DNA from: DASWLF01 sp963768765
GTDB lineage: Bacteria; Desulfobacterota; Desulfobaccia; Desulfobaccales; 0-14-0-80-60-11
Length of the DNA: 64,000 bases
Direction: 5' to 3'
NCBI GenBank assembly: GCA_963768765.1
Contig: CAVYJK010000027.1
Location: 77,067 to 141,066 of the forward strand
How positions within the stretch are numbered: the stretch's first letter is position 1; each line of letters begins with the position of its first letter. The position numbers and the translations under genes were made by a program. This document shows, piece after piece, positions 26,343 through 34,343 of the stretch. The notes under the pieces are model-generated. The model saw only the letters and a list, made by a program, of their open reading frames with translations. It searched no databases and was not told where the DNA came from.

Positions 26343-28193
26343 CTAGTGGGAATGTTCCTCCGCTTTGCACACCCCCAGGGGGCAGCTACCCGCCAGGTGG
26401 GCGTTATACTCGTCCCTAAAGCGCTCGATGGTGGTCTTGATGAAGAAGTACGGGCTCATGCCCAGGGCGCAGTTGGAGGAGTCCACCATGATCTGGGAGA
26501 TCGAAATCATCCGGTCCAGGTCCGCCTGGGCGCCCTGGCCCGCGGCCACCTTGCAGATCAGCTCGTAAAGCACCCGGGTGCCCCGGCGGCAGGGCAGGCA
26601 GAAGCCGCAGGACTCGTGCTGGAAGAAATAGAGGATGGAGCGCACCACGTCCACCACGCAGGTGGTGTCGTCCATCACCAGCATGGTGCCGGAGCCCAGG
26701 GAGCCCTGGGCCGCGGCCATGGCCTTGTATTCCATGGGGGTGTCCAGGTGCTCGTCCAGGAAGAACCCGAAGCTGGAGCCGCCCGTCTGGCAAGCTTTGT
26801 ATTTGCGGCCGTCGCGGATGCCGCCGCCGTAGTGGTCGATGAGTTGCCGCACCGTCATCCCCAGGTTGGCTTCCACCACGCCGGGCCGGTTCACGTGGCC
26901 CACCACCTGGAAGATCTTGGAGCCTTTGGAGTCCTCGGTGCCCTTGGCCTTGTACCACTCGGCGCCGTTCAAGACGATGGCCGGGACGGAGGACAGCGAC
27001 TCCACGTTGTTGACGATGGTGGGCTTGTTCCACACCCCCACGGTGCCGGGGAAAGGCGGCTTGACCCGGGGGTTGCCTCGTTTGCCTTCGATGGACTCGA
27101 TGAGGGCGGTTTCCTCGCCGCACACGTAAGAGCCGCCGCCGGTCTGCACCTGGATGTGGAAGGAAAATCCGCTGCCCAGGATGTTGTCGCCCAGGAGGCC
27201 CCTGGCTTCGGCGTCCGCAATGGCCTTGTTCAGGCGGTACATGGACAGATAATATTCGCCCCGCACGTAGATGTAGCCGTAGGCAGCGCCCACCGCGTAG
27301 CCGGCGATGGCCATGCCCTCCAGGACCTTGTGGGGGTCGCCCTCCATGATGTAGCGGTCCTTGATGGTGCCCGGCTCCCCTTCGTCGGCGTTGCAGATGA
27401 TGTACTTGGGGGCGGCCGGCAGGGGCAGAGTGAAGGACCACTTGAGGCCGGTGGGGAAGCCGGCGCCGCCCCGGCCCCGGAGCCCCGAGTCCTTTACCAC
27501 GTTGACCACTTCTTCCCGGGTCATGGACAGGGCTTTTTTGAGCCCCTCGTAGCCGCCCCGCGCCTGATACGCCTCCAGGCTCAGGGGGTCGATCTGGTCC
27601 ACGTTGGCCAGGAGCACCAGTTCGTCGCCGCTGGCCGGGTAATCGCTCAACGGATTGGTGGTGCGGGGCAGGGTGCGGTAGTCCACGGTCTTGCCGGCCC
27701 GGTAGTCGGCGATGATATTCTTGAGGCGCTCCGAAGTGAGGCGGCCGAAGACCACCTCATTGATCTGCATGGCCGGGGAGACCTCGCAAACTCCCAGGCA
27801 GGCGGTCTGCTCCAGGGTGAAGAGGCCGTCGGAGGTGGTTTCCCCCACCTTGAGGCCCAACTCGGACTGGAGGGCTTCCAGGAGGTTGTCCGCCCCCAGG
27901 ATGTGGCAGGGGGGCGATTCGCACATGCGGATGATGTATTTTCCCCGGGGCGTCGGCGAAAACATGGTGTAAAAGCTCATGACGCCGTAAAGGTAGGGGT
28001 AGGGGACATCCAGGCCCTGAGACACGAGCTTCAAGGCCTCCAGGGGCAGCCAGTTGCCGCAAATGTCCTGCACCGCATGGAGCGCGGCCAGCAGGCCGCC
28101 TTTCACGGCTTGGTAGCGGCGCACCGTTTCCTGGATGGCGTTTATTTGCTCAGGGCTTAAAGGGGAGCTGACGGGGCGTTTGATCTCCAGCAT
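26343..28193 (-). CDS. nuoEF: Fused NADH-quinone oxidoreductase subunits E and F
   Basis: NADH-oxidising module of complex I as a single 616-residue polypeptide. Residues 1-165 are NuoE: thioredoxin-like fold with 2Fe-2S cysteines in CESPPCHILG and CLGVCEVSPAMQIN. Residues about 185-616 are NuoF: NADH/FMN site SGLRGRGGAGFPTGLKW and CNADEGEPGTIKDR, GGGSYVCGEETALIESIEGKRG, and the N3 cluster ESCGFCLPCRRGT with a later cysteine in SNCALG. There is no stop or start between the modules. It is the first gene of the operon, ahead of nuoA, whereas the standard order places E and F after D. The ATG follows a good promoter. Confidence 0.93.
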   Translation of the reverse strand: MLEIKRPVSSPLSPEQINAIQETVRRYQAVKGGLLAALHAVQDICGNWLPLEALKLVSQGLDVPYPYLYGVMSFYTMFSPTPRGKYIIRMCESPPCHILGADNLLEALQSELGLKVGETTSDGLFTLEQTACLGVCEVSPAMQINEVVFGRLTSERLKNIIADYRAGKTVDYRTLPRTTNPLSDYPASGDELVLLANVDQIDPLSLEAYQARGGYEGLKKALSMTREEVVNVVKDSGLRGRGGAGFPTGLKWSFTLPLPAAPKYIICNADEGEPGTIKDRYIMEGDPHKVLEGMAIAGYAVGAAYGYIYVRGEYYLSMYRLNKAIADAEARGLLGDNILGSGFSFHIQVQTGGGSYVCGEETALIESIEGKRGNPRVKPPFPGTVGVWNKPTIVNNVESLSSVPAIVLNGAEWYKAKGTEDSKGSKIFQVVGHVNRPGVVEANLGMTVRQLIDHYGGGIRDGRKYKACQTGGSSFGFFLDEHLDTPMEYKAMAAAQGSLGSGTMLVMDDTTCVVDVVRSILYFFQHESCGFCLPCRRGTRVLYELICKVAAGQGAQADLDRMISISQIMVDSSNCALGMSPYFFIKTTIERFRDEYNAHLAGSCPLGVCKAEEHSH

Positions 28194-28239
28194 GATAGAT
28201 CCGTTTGGGGTCTTGTGAAAAATTTCTTATAACTCCAAC

Positions 28240-28268
28240 TTTTTATTCTCATTCCGGGTAGGTGTCAA
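28240..28268 (-). promoter_or_regulatory. Putative sigma70 promoter of the nuo operon
   Basis: Minus strand TTGACA (28263-28268, perfect consensus), 17-base spacer, TAAAAA (28240-28245). The -10 box ends 46 bases before the nuoEF ATG, and the leader is A/T-rich. No competing promoter is obvious. Confidence 0.6.
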
Positions 28269-28426
28269 GTATTTTTTCGGTTTTAAATCCGGAGTTTTGA
28301 GCTTTGAAGGGGCGGTGGTAAACCCCGGGGCGTCGGAACTGGCCGATTTTAAAGGGAAAGCAGATACCCGCGGGGGGCGGGGAGGGGCGCCGGGTTAATC
28401 AAACTCTGGTTCAAATGAGGGTTCAG

Positions 28427-29011
28427 TTAGCCCGGATGCCGGCGCCTCCAGGCCAGGCGGCCCAGGACCTTGAGCCAGGCGCCGCCTTCCCGCAGGGCCA
28501 TCCTGGTAAGCCACAGGTAGCGCCGCCGCCGCCAGTAGTGTTGCAGCACCCCGGGGGCGGGCAATGGGTGCACCGCGATGCCGTGCCGGGTAAAATGCCG
28601 CTGGAACAGAAACTGGGCCCGGCGCATATGCAGGGCGTCGCTTACCAGCCCCACCGCTTTCAGCTGCAGCCGCCGCGCCAGGCGCAGCGTATTCCTGACC
28701 GAGGCCGCGGTGTTGTGGGAAGCCTCCTCCAGGATCAAACGGGAGCCCAGGGATTCCCGCAGGTCGGCTCCCCAATTTTCTGCGGCCCAGTCGCAGGACC
28801 AGCGGGCCATGGCCGCGGCTTCGGAAACGGTGGCCCCCGGGCTCCGGCCTCCGGTTATGAAGATATGGCACTGGGAGTAGCGGGACCGCCAGAGATCCAG
28901 GGCGTGCAGCACCCGCATGCGGGCTACCCGCCCCGGCTGCCCCTGGGGGTTGACCCGGGCGCCCAGGACGATGATGGCGTCCAAATCTTTGGGGAGATGA
29001 AAGGGTGCCAT
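28427..29011 (-). CDS. YdcF/SanA-like DUF218 protein
   Basis: 194 residues. DUF218 fold: IIVLGARVNPQGQPGRVARMRVLHALDLWR at the N-terminus, ITGGRSPGATVSEAAAMARW, the glutamate-serine-asparagine motif LEEASHNTAASVRNTLRLA, and VSDALHMRRAQFLFQRHF. Such proteins bind nucleotides or AdoMet (YdcF) or act in envelope homeostasis (SanA/ElyC). No membrane helix is visible, so it is closer to YdcF. Lies upstream of the nuo promoter on the same strand and is not part of that operon. 29012-29085 has no gene. Confidence 0.78.
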   Translation of the reverse strand: MAPFHLPKDLDAIIVLGARVNPQGQPGRVARMRVLHALDLWRSRYSQCHIFITGGRSPGATVSEAAAMARWSCDWAAENWGADLRESLGSRLILEEASHNTAASVRNTLRLARRLQLKAVGLVSDALHMRRAQFLFQRHFTRHGIAVHPLPAPGVLQHYWRRRRYLWLTRMALREGGAWLKVLGRLAWRRRHPG

Positions 29012-29085
29012 CCATTGTCACCTATGCGGGAAACCCGCGTCATCTAAAAGGCGAAAGACGAGAAGAAGAGAAATTGCTCCCCATT

Positions 29086-29841
29086 TCACCTTTTTCCCTT
29101 TCCCCCTTTTTCCCGCTTTCTCCGCAGGGTCCGGGCCCCTGATTTCCAGGCCGGCTCCCGCTTGTGGCCTTTGCTCTTATGTTGGGAGGTGGGCTGAAAC
29201 ATCCCGGGCAGGTCCAGGACAAAGGTCCCGGGGGTGGGAGCCGGCGGCCGGGGCGGCTTCTCGGATTTGGCCCCCGGTTTTTGCTGGGGCGGCGGCGGCA
29301 ACTGGAGAAACTCCCGGGGCAGGGCCGGGGCCAGGAAGAGGTCTTCACCGTAACCCTGAAAAGCGACGCCGGCCCGGGCCGCGGCCTGGGCCTGGACCGT
29401 GACCAGCACCGGCTGGGGGGAGCGACGCCGGCCCAGCTTCAGGGCCGTCTCCGGGGTGGCGGCCAGCACCAGTTCCTTCTGCGGCGGCGGCTTAAGCCCT
29501 TCTTCCCAGACCCGTTCGTGGGCTTTGACAGGGATGGCCGCGTACAGCAGGGCAGGGGGGGGCTCCCCGGGACGGCGCAGCCTGGCCGGACCGGGCGCCA
29601 GGCAGCGGATCCGGTCGCCTGCCAACTCAAAGGCGGGCGGCTGCACCAGGGCCGCCACCTGGTCCAGGTGGTGGCGCCGCACGAAGCCCCAACCCGGCTC
29701 GGCGCTGAGGGCCCGCAGCAGCGTCTTAAGGGGGATGAAACCATCTTCCGAGAGCACCAGCCCGAACTCGTCGGGACGGTGGCACAGCATGTAGGTGAGC
29801 ATGCGGGCCAGGTCTGCCAGTTGCCGGGGCAAGCGGGTCAT
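29086..29841 (-). CDS. Divergent KptA/Tpt1-like RNA 2'-phosphotransferase homologue with basic C-terminal tail
   Basis: 251 residues. Residues 5-170 follow the KptA layout: an N-terminal winged helix (LARMLTYMLCHRPDEFGLVLSEDGFIPLKTLL) and an ADP-ribosyltransferase-like lobe (GRRRSPQPVLVTVQAQAAARAGVAFQGYGEDLFLAP). Several catalytic positions differ from active family members: the usual L-R-H-x-P reads LCHRP, the NAD-contacting LYHGT reads LYAAI, and the HLS motif is LAAT. Active KptA removes splice-junction 2'-phosphates using NAD+. This copy may be inactive or repurposed. Residues about 185-251 form a proline- and lysine-rich tail absent from usual members (about 180 residues), suggesting nucleic-acid binding. 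Confidence 0.7.
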   Translation of the reverse strand: MTRLPRQLADLARMLTYMLCHRPDEFGLVLSEDGFIPLKTLLRALSAEPGWGFVRRHHLDQVAALVQPPAFELAGDRIRCLAPGPARLRRPGEPPPALLYAAIPVKAHERVWEEGLKPPPQKELVLAATPETALKLGRRRSPQPVLVTVQAQAAARAGVAFQGYGEDLFLAPALPREFLQLPPPPQQKPGAKSEKPPRPPAPTPGTFVLDLPGMFQPTSQHKSKGHKREPAWKSGARTLRRKREKGGKGKR

Positions 29842-30105
29842 AGAAACGGTCTTCGGTTTTTAGTTTTCGGTTTCCGGTTATTTAATCGGTCGCTCAGGTG
29901 CCGGTGGCAACTTCAAGTCATGTAGTGGTAGCCGCAGGTTTCAGCACCGGCGAGACCTCGGGGACGCTTTCTGAAACAGGTTTAGTAAATATTAGCTTTC
30001 CTTAATGAAACTCACAAGAGAAACTAATGTCCTGGAAAGGGAACCGGAGACTAAGAAGAAAGTTGACAAGAAAGGTAATAATGATAATTTTATATAGATA
30101 AAGAT
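29842..30105. other. Intergenic stretch between KptA-like gene and HExxH gene
   Basis: 264 bases. Only a GGTTTTTAGTTTTCGGTTTCCGG tract (29858-29880) stands out. The last 80 bases are A/T-rich and probably hold the promoter of the next operon, but no convincing -35/-10 pair was identified. Confidence 0.4.
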
Positions 30106-30630
30106 ATGGGCCGACTCTATTTTCACCAGGATCACAAAGAGCTTTTGCAAGAGGCGTCGGGCATCGCCGAAGAGGTGACCTCCGACTTCTTCAAGCTGGG
30201 CCCCGGAAACTGGCGCCGGGCGCGCTACGACATCCTCACCCTGGAGGCCCTGGCCCGGGAGGAGATCTCGGCCCACGCCCAGGCCCTGGTGGCCAAGTAC
30301 CGGGGCAAACCCCACAACCGGGCGTTGCCGTCCGCTTCTTTCGATTTTTACCGGGTCTGCCTGCAGGACCACAACATCCTGAAGGCCCTCCAGTCCCGGG
30401 AGGACCTGGCCCTCTTCCCCCTGTTGGTTTACATTGTCACCCATGAACTGGTGCATATCGTGCGCTTCAGTCAGTTTCTGGCCCTGTTCGAGGCCTCCGA
30501 GGAGCAAAAGCGCCAGGAGGAGCAACGGGTCCACCGGCTGACCCAAAAGATCCTGGAGCCCTTCAAATATCTCGATATGCCGCCGGTACTCCGGTATTAT
30601 GAACATCACTGGCAAGGAGGTTGGCAGTAA
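30106..30630 (+). CDS. Uncharacterised HExxH (metallopeptidase-like) protein
   Basis: 174 residues, not recognised. The middle carries THELVHIVRFSQF (residues 119-131), a zincin-type HExxH motif with a hydrophobic flank (LFPLLVYIV). Two further candidate ligands follow: the glutamates around FEASEEQ and the histidine in RVHRL. The C-terminus is short (..YYEHHWQGGWQ). There is no signal peptide, so a cytoplasmic location is expected. The stop overlaps the ATG of the FmdB-like gene (TAATG). The protease assignment rests only on the motif. Confidence 0.75.
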   Translation: MGRLYFHQDHKELLQEASGIAEEVTSDFFKLGPGNWRRARYDILTLEALAREEISAHAQALVAKYRGKPHNRALPSASFDFYRVCLQDHNILKALQSREDLALFPLLVYIVTHELVHIVRFSQFLALFEASEEQKRQEEQRVHRLTQKILEPFKYLDMPPVLRYYEHHWQGGWQ

Positions 30631-30929
30631 TGCCCATCTATGAGTATCAATGCGCCGCCTGCGGCCGGGTTACGGAAAAATGGCAGAAGATTTCCGAGCC
30701 GCCCCTCACGGTCTGTCCCGCATGCGGCGGCGGTCTCAGCAAGCTCATCAGTTCTTGCGCCTTTCATCTTAAAGGCAGCGGTTGGTATGTGACGGACTAC
30801 GGCGGCAACCGGGCCGTTTCCTCCGGCGACAAGTGCGATGAGTCGAAGGCGGCCGGGGGCTCCGAGGCCGCGGCGCCGCCCAAGGAATCCGGGAAATCCG
30901 ACTCGACTCCTCCCCCCAAAATCAAGTGA
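30630..30929 (+). CDS. FmdB family zinc-ribbon protein
   Basis: 99 residues. Starts MPIYEYQCAACGRVTEKWQKI, the FmdB putative regulatory motif, with a second cysteine pair in VCPACGGGLSKLIS; together they make one C2C2 zinc ribbon in residues 1-45. A low-complexity tail rich in Ala, Ser and Pro follows (SEAAAPPKESGKSDSTPPPKIK). Members are linked to formamidase and methylotrophy genes by name only; function is unknown. Coupled to genes on both sides. Confidence 0.85.
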   Translation: MPIYEYQCAACGRVTEKWQKISEPPLTVCPACGGGLSKLISSCAFHLKGSGWYVTDYGGNRAVSSGDKCDESKAAGGSEAAAPPKESGKSDSTPPPKIK

Positions 30930-30973
30930 CGCACCTGCTGACGCCCTCCGGTGGGAGAGAAAGAGAGCATCCG

Positions 30974-31552
30974 TTGGCGGAAATCAAGAGTGCTTTAGAG
31001 CTGGCCCTGGAAAAGGCCGAGCGCTACGGCAAGGCCTCCAAGGAGGAGATGGCCGCGGCGCAATACCAGGAGCAGGGCCGCCAGTTGGCGGTCCAATACC
31101 TGAAAGAAGAAGGGGACCTGGAGGAGGGACTCAAGGCCATCCCCCCGGAGGCGCAGGCGGCGGCCCGGGCTGCCATGAAAAAGGTCTTCCTGCGCAACAT
31201 CGGCCTGCCCCGCAACGGGGACCTGGACTCGCGCCTGGACCGGGCCGTGGCGGGCCTGGCGCTGGTGGCCGGCAACCCGAAAGCCATGGCCCGCCTCACG
31301 GCGGAACTGGAGCAGCTCCTGCAGCAATTTCTGCAGCTCCGGAGCAGCGCCTTGCAGCAGCTCAAGGCCAGGTTCGGCGCGGGTATCGGCCAGGTGCAGC
31401 GGGCCATGGAGGCCCAGCTGCGCCAGAAGGTGCGACTGGAGGTGGAGCAACTCCCCCAATTTCAGGAAGAGTGGCGCCGATTCCAGGGCGGCCTCCTGGA
31501 GCAGTTCGAGCCCATGCTGGAAGACCTGAAGGAGAAGATGCAGCGGGCCTGA
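30974..31552 (+). CDS. Uncharacterised alpha-helical protein
   Basis: About 192 residues from a TTG at 30974 (LAEIKSALELALEKAERYG), which is preceded by a GGGAGAGAAAGAGAG sequence. A GTG at 30926 overlapping the fmdB-like stop would add 16 residues with less family-like character. The sequence is almost wholly helical and charged, with coiled-coil stretches (QQFLQLRSSALQQLKARFG; EQFEPMLEDLKEKMQ). Proteins with this N-terminus recur as conserved hypotheticals near translation or FmdB genes in deltaproteobacteria (from memory). Last gene of the operon. Confidence 0.7.
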   Translation: MAEIKSALELALEKAERYGKASKEEMAAAQYQEQGRQLAVQYLKEEGDLEEGLKAIPPEAQAAARAAMKKVFLRNIGLPRNGDLDSRLDRAVAGLALVAGNPKAMARLTAELEQLLQQFLQLRSSALQQLKARFGAGIGQVQRAMEAQLRQKVRLEVEQLPQFQEEWRRFQGGLLEQFEPMLEDLKEKMQRA

Positions 31553-31582
31553 GTTAAGGTTGCGGCCAGGCATGGAAAACCA

Positions 31583-31618
31583 AGGGACGGTCCGCCGGGC
31601 CGCCCCTTTTTTTATTTT
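31583..31618 (+). terminator. Probable rho-independent terminator
   Basis: AAGGGACGGTCC and GGCCGCCCCTT form an imperfect GC-rich stem followed directly by a run of seven T and further A/T. It closes the three-gene operon. Confidence 0.65.
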
Positions 31619-31656
31619 ATAAAACCGAGTTGCGTTCAAAGAGCTATTTTTATAGC

Positions 31657-31698
31657 CGCAGGCCTTAGCCTGCGCCTGCACAGGCGAGACGCCTGCGC
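31657..31698. repeat. Two small hairpins, GCAGGC and GCACAGGCG types
   Basis: CGCAGGC-CTTA-GCCTGCG (31657-31674... right arm 31668-31674) and GCACAGGCG-AGA-CGCCTGCGC (31678-31698, one mismatch). The same pair occurs in the other orientation near 32875-32925. Confidence 0.6.
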
Positions 31699-31720
31699 CA
31701 CCTGTTTAATTGCGACTTAA

Positions 31721-31842
31721 GACCTCTGCGAAAATCTAAATGTGGGATAGCCGCCCCCGGCTGTCCACCGCTCATCGCAGGCGGGGGCGCCTACGCTACA
31801 TTTTGATGAACCAGGGCAGCAACTGAGATTTTCGCAGAGGTC
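31721..31842. mobile_element. 122-bp MITE-like element with 17-bp perfect inverted ends
   Basis: GACCTCTGCGAAAATCT (31721-31737) and its exact inverse (31826-31842) enclose a C/G-rich interior that is itself an imperfect palindrome (AATGTGGGATAGCCGCCCCC.. and ..GGGGGCGCCTACGCTACATT). The ends are related to those of the 4203-4409 element. Confidence 0.6.
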
Positions 31843-31902
31843 TCGACTTGGTATAAGAGGCCTCAATTAACCTATGGTAGGGGCGGACCCGATGCCTGCC
31901 AT

Positions 31903-32077
31903 AGCAGGCTGTTGATAAACTTGTTATTTTGTCACCCTGAGCCAAAGGCGGAAGGGTCTGGTCCCTGGAAATTACCAGGGTTGTGCCCCGTAAATCGCAG
32001 TATGATGGCCGTCACACACACTAGATTCTTCGCGGCGCTCAGAATGACAGATTAGGAACTTGAAGCATTTTTCAACG
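31903..32077. mobile_element. Composite repeat with CAGGCTGTTGA end and GTCACCCTGAGC core
   Basis: CAGGCTGTTGATAAA (from 31904) leads into GTCACCCTGAGCC..GAAGGGTCT, then ..AGATTCTTCGCGGCGCTCAGAATGAC and a degenerate right end TTTTTCAAC (about 32068-32076). The same order of parts is found at 46940-47195. Confidence 0.5.
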
Positions 32078-32086
32078 TAGGGCCAT

Positions 32087-32848
32087 TCAACCCACCCGGC
32101 ACAACCGCCGAAAGTTGTCTCCCAGGATGGCCTGGGTTTGGGACTCCGGCAGGTTGAGGTTCAAGATCTTGTCCAGTTCCGTCTGGGGCTGGCTGAAGGG
32201 GTAGTCGCTGCCGAAAAGCAGGCGGTCACTGCCATAGCGTCTGAGGAAGTCCTTAATTTCGGGGAGGGCCGCGGTGGAGGTGTCGGCGTAAACTAAAGGC
32301 CGGCCCCAAACCCCGTGCCGGTCCAGGGGCACGTAGCCGCCGTTGAGGCCTCCCAGGTGGGGAATGATGACCGGCAGGTCCCCGGCCAGGTGGTCCAGGA
32401 AGAACAAAGTGTTTTTTAGGGTTTCCTCCAGCAGGATGGGCAGGCCCCGGACCTTAACCACCTCCAGGAAGCGGCGGCAGCGGGGGTCGTCGTAGCGGTA
32501 GACCGGCTCATCGGCGTGGCGGTGCCACTTGATGGCCGCGTATTCCGGCCCCAATTCCTCCCAGGCAAAGTCGTTCCATACGAAGAAGTAGGGGAAGATC
32601 TCCGGGCCCTGGGCGGCGCCGGCCGCCTTCAGGTCCAGCAGGTACCGGTGGGCGGCCCGGCGGCACTGCTGCCAGGCGGCGGTGTCGGGGAAGTCAGGGT
32701 CGTAGCGGTCATAAATGTCTTCCACCGGGGCGATGGCCCCCACGCCGCTGATCCCCGCGGCCTGAAGCAGCGGCCGGGCGTTTTCCCAGCCCCAGGAAAC
32801 GTTCTGGATGCCGGTGTGGAGGTGGGCGTCGATGATGTTATAAGTCAT
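32087..32848 (-). CDS. Amidohydrolase-family (amidohydrolase_2) metal-dependent hydrolase
   Basis: 253-residue TIM-barrel hydrolase. The N-terminal metal motif is IIDAHLHTG (residues 5-13); further ligands are IKWHRH, IIPHLGGLNGG and the catalytic aspartate in LLFGSDYPFSQPQTELDKIL near the C-terminus. This resembles the ACMSD/gamma-resorcylate decarboxylase-like group, whose members decarboxylate or hydrolyse small carboxylates. Substrate unknown. Same strand as the Mth938-domain gene 111 bp upstream of it, which is separated by a palindrome. Confidence 0.85.
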   Translation of the reverse strand: MTYNIIDAHLHTGIQNVSWGWENARPLLQAAGISGVGAIAPVEDIYDRYDPDFPDTAAWQQCRRAAHRYLLDLKAAGAAQGPEIFPYFFVWNDFAWEELGPEYAAIKWHRHADEPVYRYDDPRCRRFLEVVKVRGLPILLEETLKNTLFFLDHLAGDLPVIIPHLGGLNGGYVPLDRHGVWGRPLVYADTSTAALPEIKDFLRRYGSDRLLFGSDYPFSQPQTELDKILNLNLPESQTQAILGDNFRRLCRVG

Positions 32849-32874
32849 GGCGAGGTCCTGAGAGGTTCTTTGGT

Positions 32875-32925
32875 GGCACAGGCGTCCCGCCTGTGCAGGC
32901 GCAGGCTAAAGCCTGCGGCTATATT
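32875..32925. repeat. Palindromic repeats upstream of the amidohydrolase gene
   Basis: GGCACAGGCG-TCCC-GCCTGTGC and CGCAGGC-TAAA-GCCTGCG in tandem; same families as 31657-31698. Confidence 0.6.
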
Positions 32926-32958
32926 TTGCCATTTGCTGGAAAAATCCCTGCCGGACCC

Positions 32959-33300
32959 CTAGCAAGTCAGGTGCAGGGCCACGGCCAGGCGGCGCCTGCC
33001 GGCCAGGTCGTTGATGATGGGCACCGCTTCCCGGGTGGGCCTGACAATCAGGTCGATGCCCCGTTCTTGGAGATAAGCCTCCAGGCTGGGGTCCAGCCGC
33101 AGATTGCCGGGGTTGCCGGTGCCCACCACCAGGACCTGGGGGGTGGCCGCCAGGGCCTCGGCCACGTCATCCACCTGCAAGAGATGGCCTTCCCGGCGCC
33201 ACCAGTCACTTTTGATGTTTCCCGGCCAGATCAAGAGGTCCTGGCGGTAGGAGTGGCCGTCGATCACCAGGTGCCCGAATTCATAGCTGTCGATGTGCAT
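32959..33300 (-). CDS. Mth938-like domain protein (DUF498/NDUFAF3-type)
   Basis: 113 residues. Family pattern: IDSYEFGHLVIDGHSYRQDLLIWP at the N-terminus, then VLVVGTGNPGNLRLDP and RPTREAVPIINDLAGRRRLAVALHLTC. The fold is shared with mitochondrial NDUFAF3, a complex I assembly factor; bacterial members have no assigned function. A complex I operon lies 5 kb away, which is suggestive but not evidence. Confidence 0.85.
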   Translation of the reverse strand: MHIDSYEFGHLVIDGHSYRQDLLIWPGNIKSDWWRREGHLLQVDDVAEALAATPQVLVVGTGNPGNLRLDPSLEAYLQERGIDLIVRPTREAVPIINDLAGRRRLAVALHLTC

Positions 33301-33571
33301 ACCTGTTCTCCTAACGGCGGCCGCCCCCCCGACCGCAGGCCACCCCCAAATCTATTATAAGAATCTTCAACCGCGGCGGCAAGGTGAGTAAGAGACCGGC
33401 CAAATGCCGCCCCGGGCGAGGGAGGCGGCAGGGGAGGGTGGGGTGGTGGGAGAAGGAAGAATTTTAGCGGCGTCGCAGCAAAAACCAGAGATCCCCAACC
33501 GAAGACTGAAAGCCGAAAACCGAAAACCCCAACCCGGCCCGCTTTGCCGGAAGGGCGGGATGTGCTAAAGT
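33301..33571. other. Intergenic stretch between divergent Mth938-domain and trmJ-like genes
   Basis: 271 bases with a purine-rich GGGAGGGTGGGGTGG tract and an AGCCGAAAACCGAAAACC tract (about 33508-33526), resembling those at 11588 and 29858. No gene; promoter elements not resolved. Confidence 0.4.
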
Positions 33572-34342
33572 ATGGCCATGAAGCGCAGCCGAGACACCGA
33601 GACGCACCGGGTGCGGCTGGCTAAGGTGGCGGTGGTCCTGTTCCGGCCCCGTTTGCCCGAAAACATCGGCGCCGCGGCCCGGGCCGCCTGCAACATGGGC
33701 CTGAGCCGCCTGGTGGCGGTGCAGCCGGAGGACCTGGACCCGGAGCGCATGGCCATGATGGCCACCGGGCCGGCGGTCCACCTCCTGGAAGGCATGGAGG
33801 TGCATGACGACCTGGGTAAGGCCCTGGCCCCCTTTCAGTACGTGGTGGGCGCCACGGCCCGCCTGGGCGGGGTGCGCCGGGATTATTTCACCCCCCGGGA
33901 GATGGCGGCCCGGGTCCTCGACCACTCGGAGCACAACGACATCGCCCTGCTCTTCGGGCCGGAGAACTTCGGCCTCACCAACGAGGAGCTGGCCTTCTGC
34001 CACGCCCTGGTGCACATCCCCACCGCGGCGTGCTCGTCGCTGAACCTGGCCCAGGCGGTCATGGTGCTGGCCTACGAAATTTTCCTGGCGGCTGGCGACC
34101 GCCCAACGTTCATCCCCCGACTGGCCAACTCCGCCGAGCTTTCGTCCATGTACGCCATGCTCCAGGAGACCCTGGTGAAGATCAACTTCATTTCCCACCA
34201 GAACCCGGAGCACTGGATGTTCAACGTGCGGCGCCTCTTTTCCCGCCACGGCCTGCTGGCCCGGGAGGCCCAGGTCATCAAGGGCATCTGCCGCCAGATC
34301 GACTGGTACGTGGGCAAAAGGCTGGAAGGGGAGAAGAAGTAA
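33572..34342 (+). CDS. trmJ: TrmJ-like tRNA/rRNA 2'-O-methyltransferase (SPOUT class)
   Basis: AdoMet-dependent methyltransferase, 256 residues, probably methylating the 2'-OH of tRNA nucleotide 32. Motifs of the SPOUT fold: VVLFRPRLPENIGAAARAACNMGLSRLVAV (motif 1, asparagine/arginine), ALLFGPENFGLTNEELAFC (motif 2), and HIPTAACSSLNLAQAVMVLAYEI (motif 3, knot). The N-terminus is MKRSRDTETHRVRLAKV (alternative start 3 codons in). The C-terminal helical extension (HWMFNVRRLFSRHGL) fits TrmJ. Target is inferred from the family. Confidence 0.9.
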   Translation: MAMKRSRDTETHRVRLAKVAVVLFRPRLPENIGAAARAACNMGLSRLVAVQPEDLDPERMAMMATGPAVHLLEGMEVHDDLGKALAPFQYVVGATARLGGVRRDYFTPREMAARVLDHSEHNDIALLFGPENFGLTNEELAFCHALVHIPTAACSSLNLAQAVMVLAYEIFLAAGDRPTFIPRLANSAELSSMYAMLQETLVKINFISHQNPEHWMFNVRRLFSRHGLLAREAQVIKGICRQIDWYVGKRLEGEKK

Positions 34343-34343
34343 A

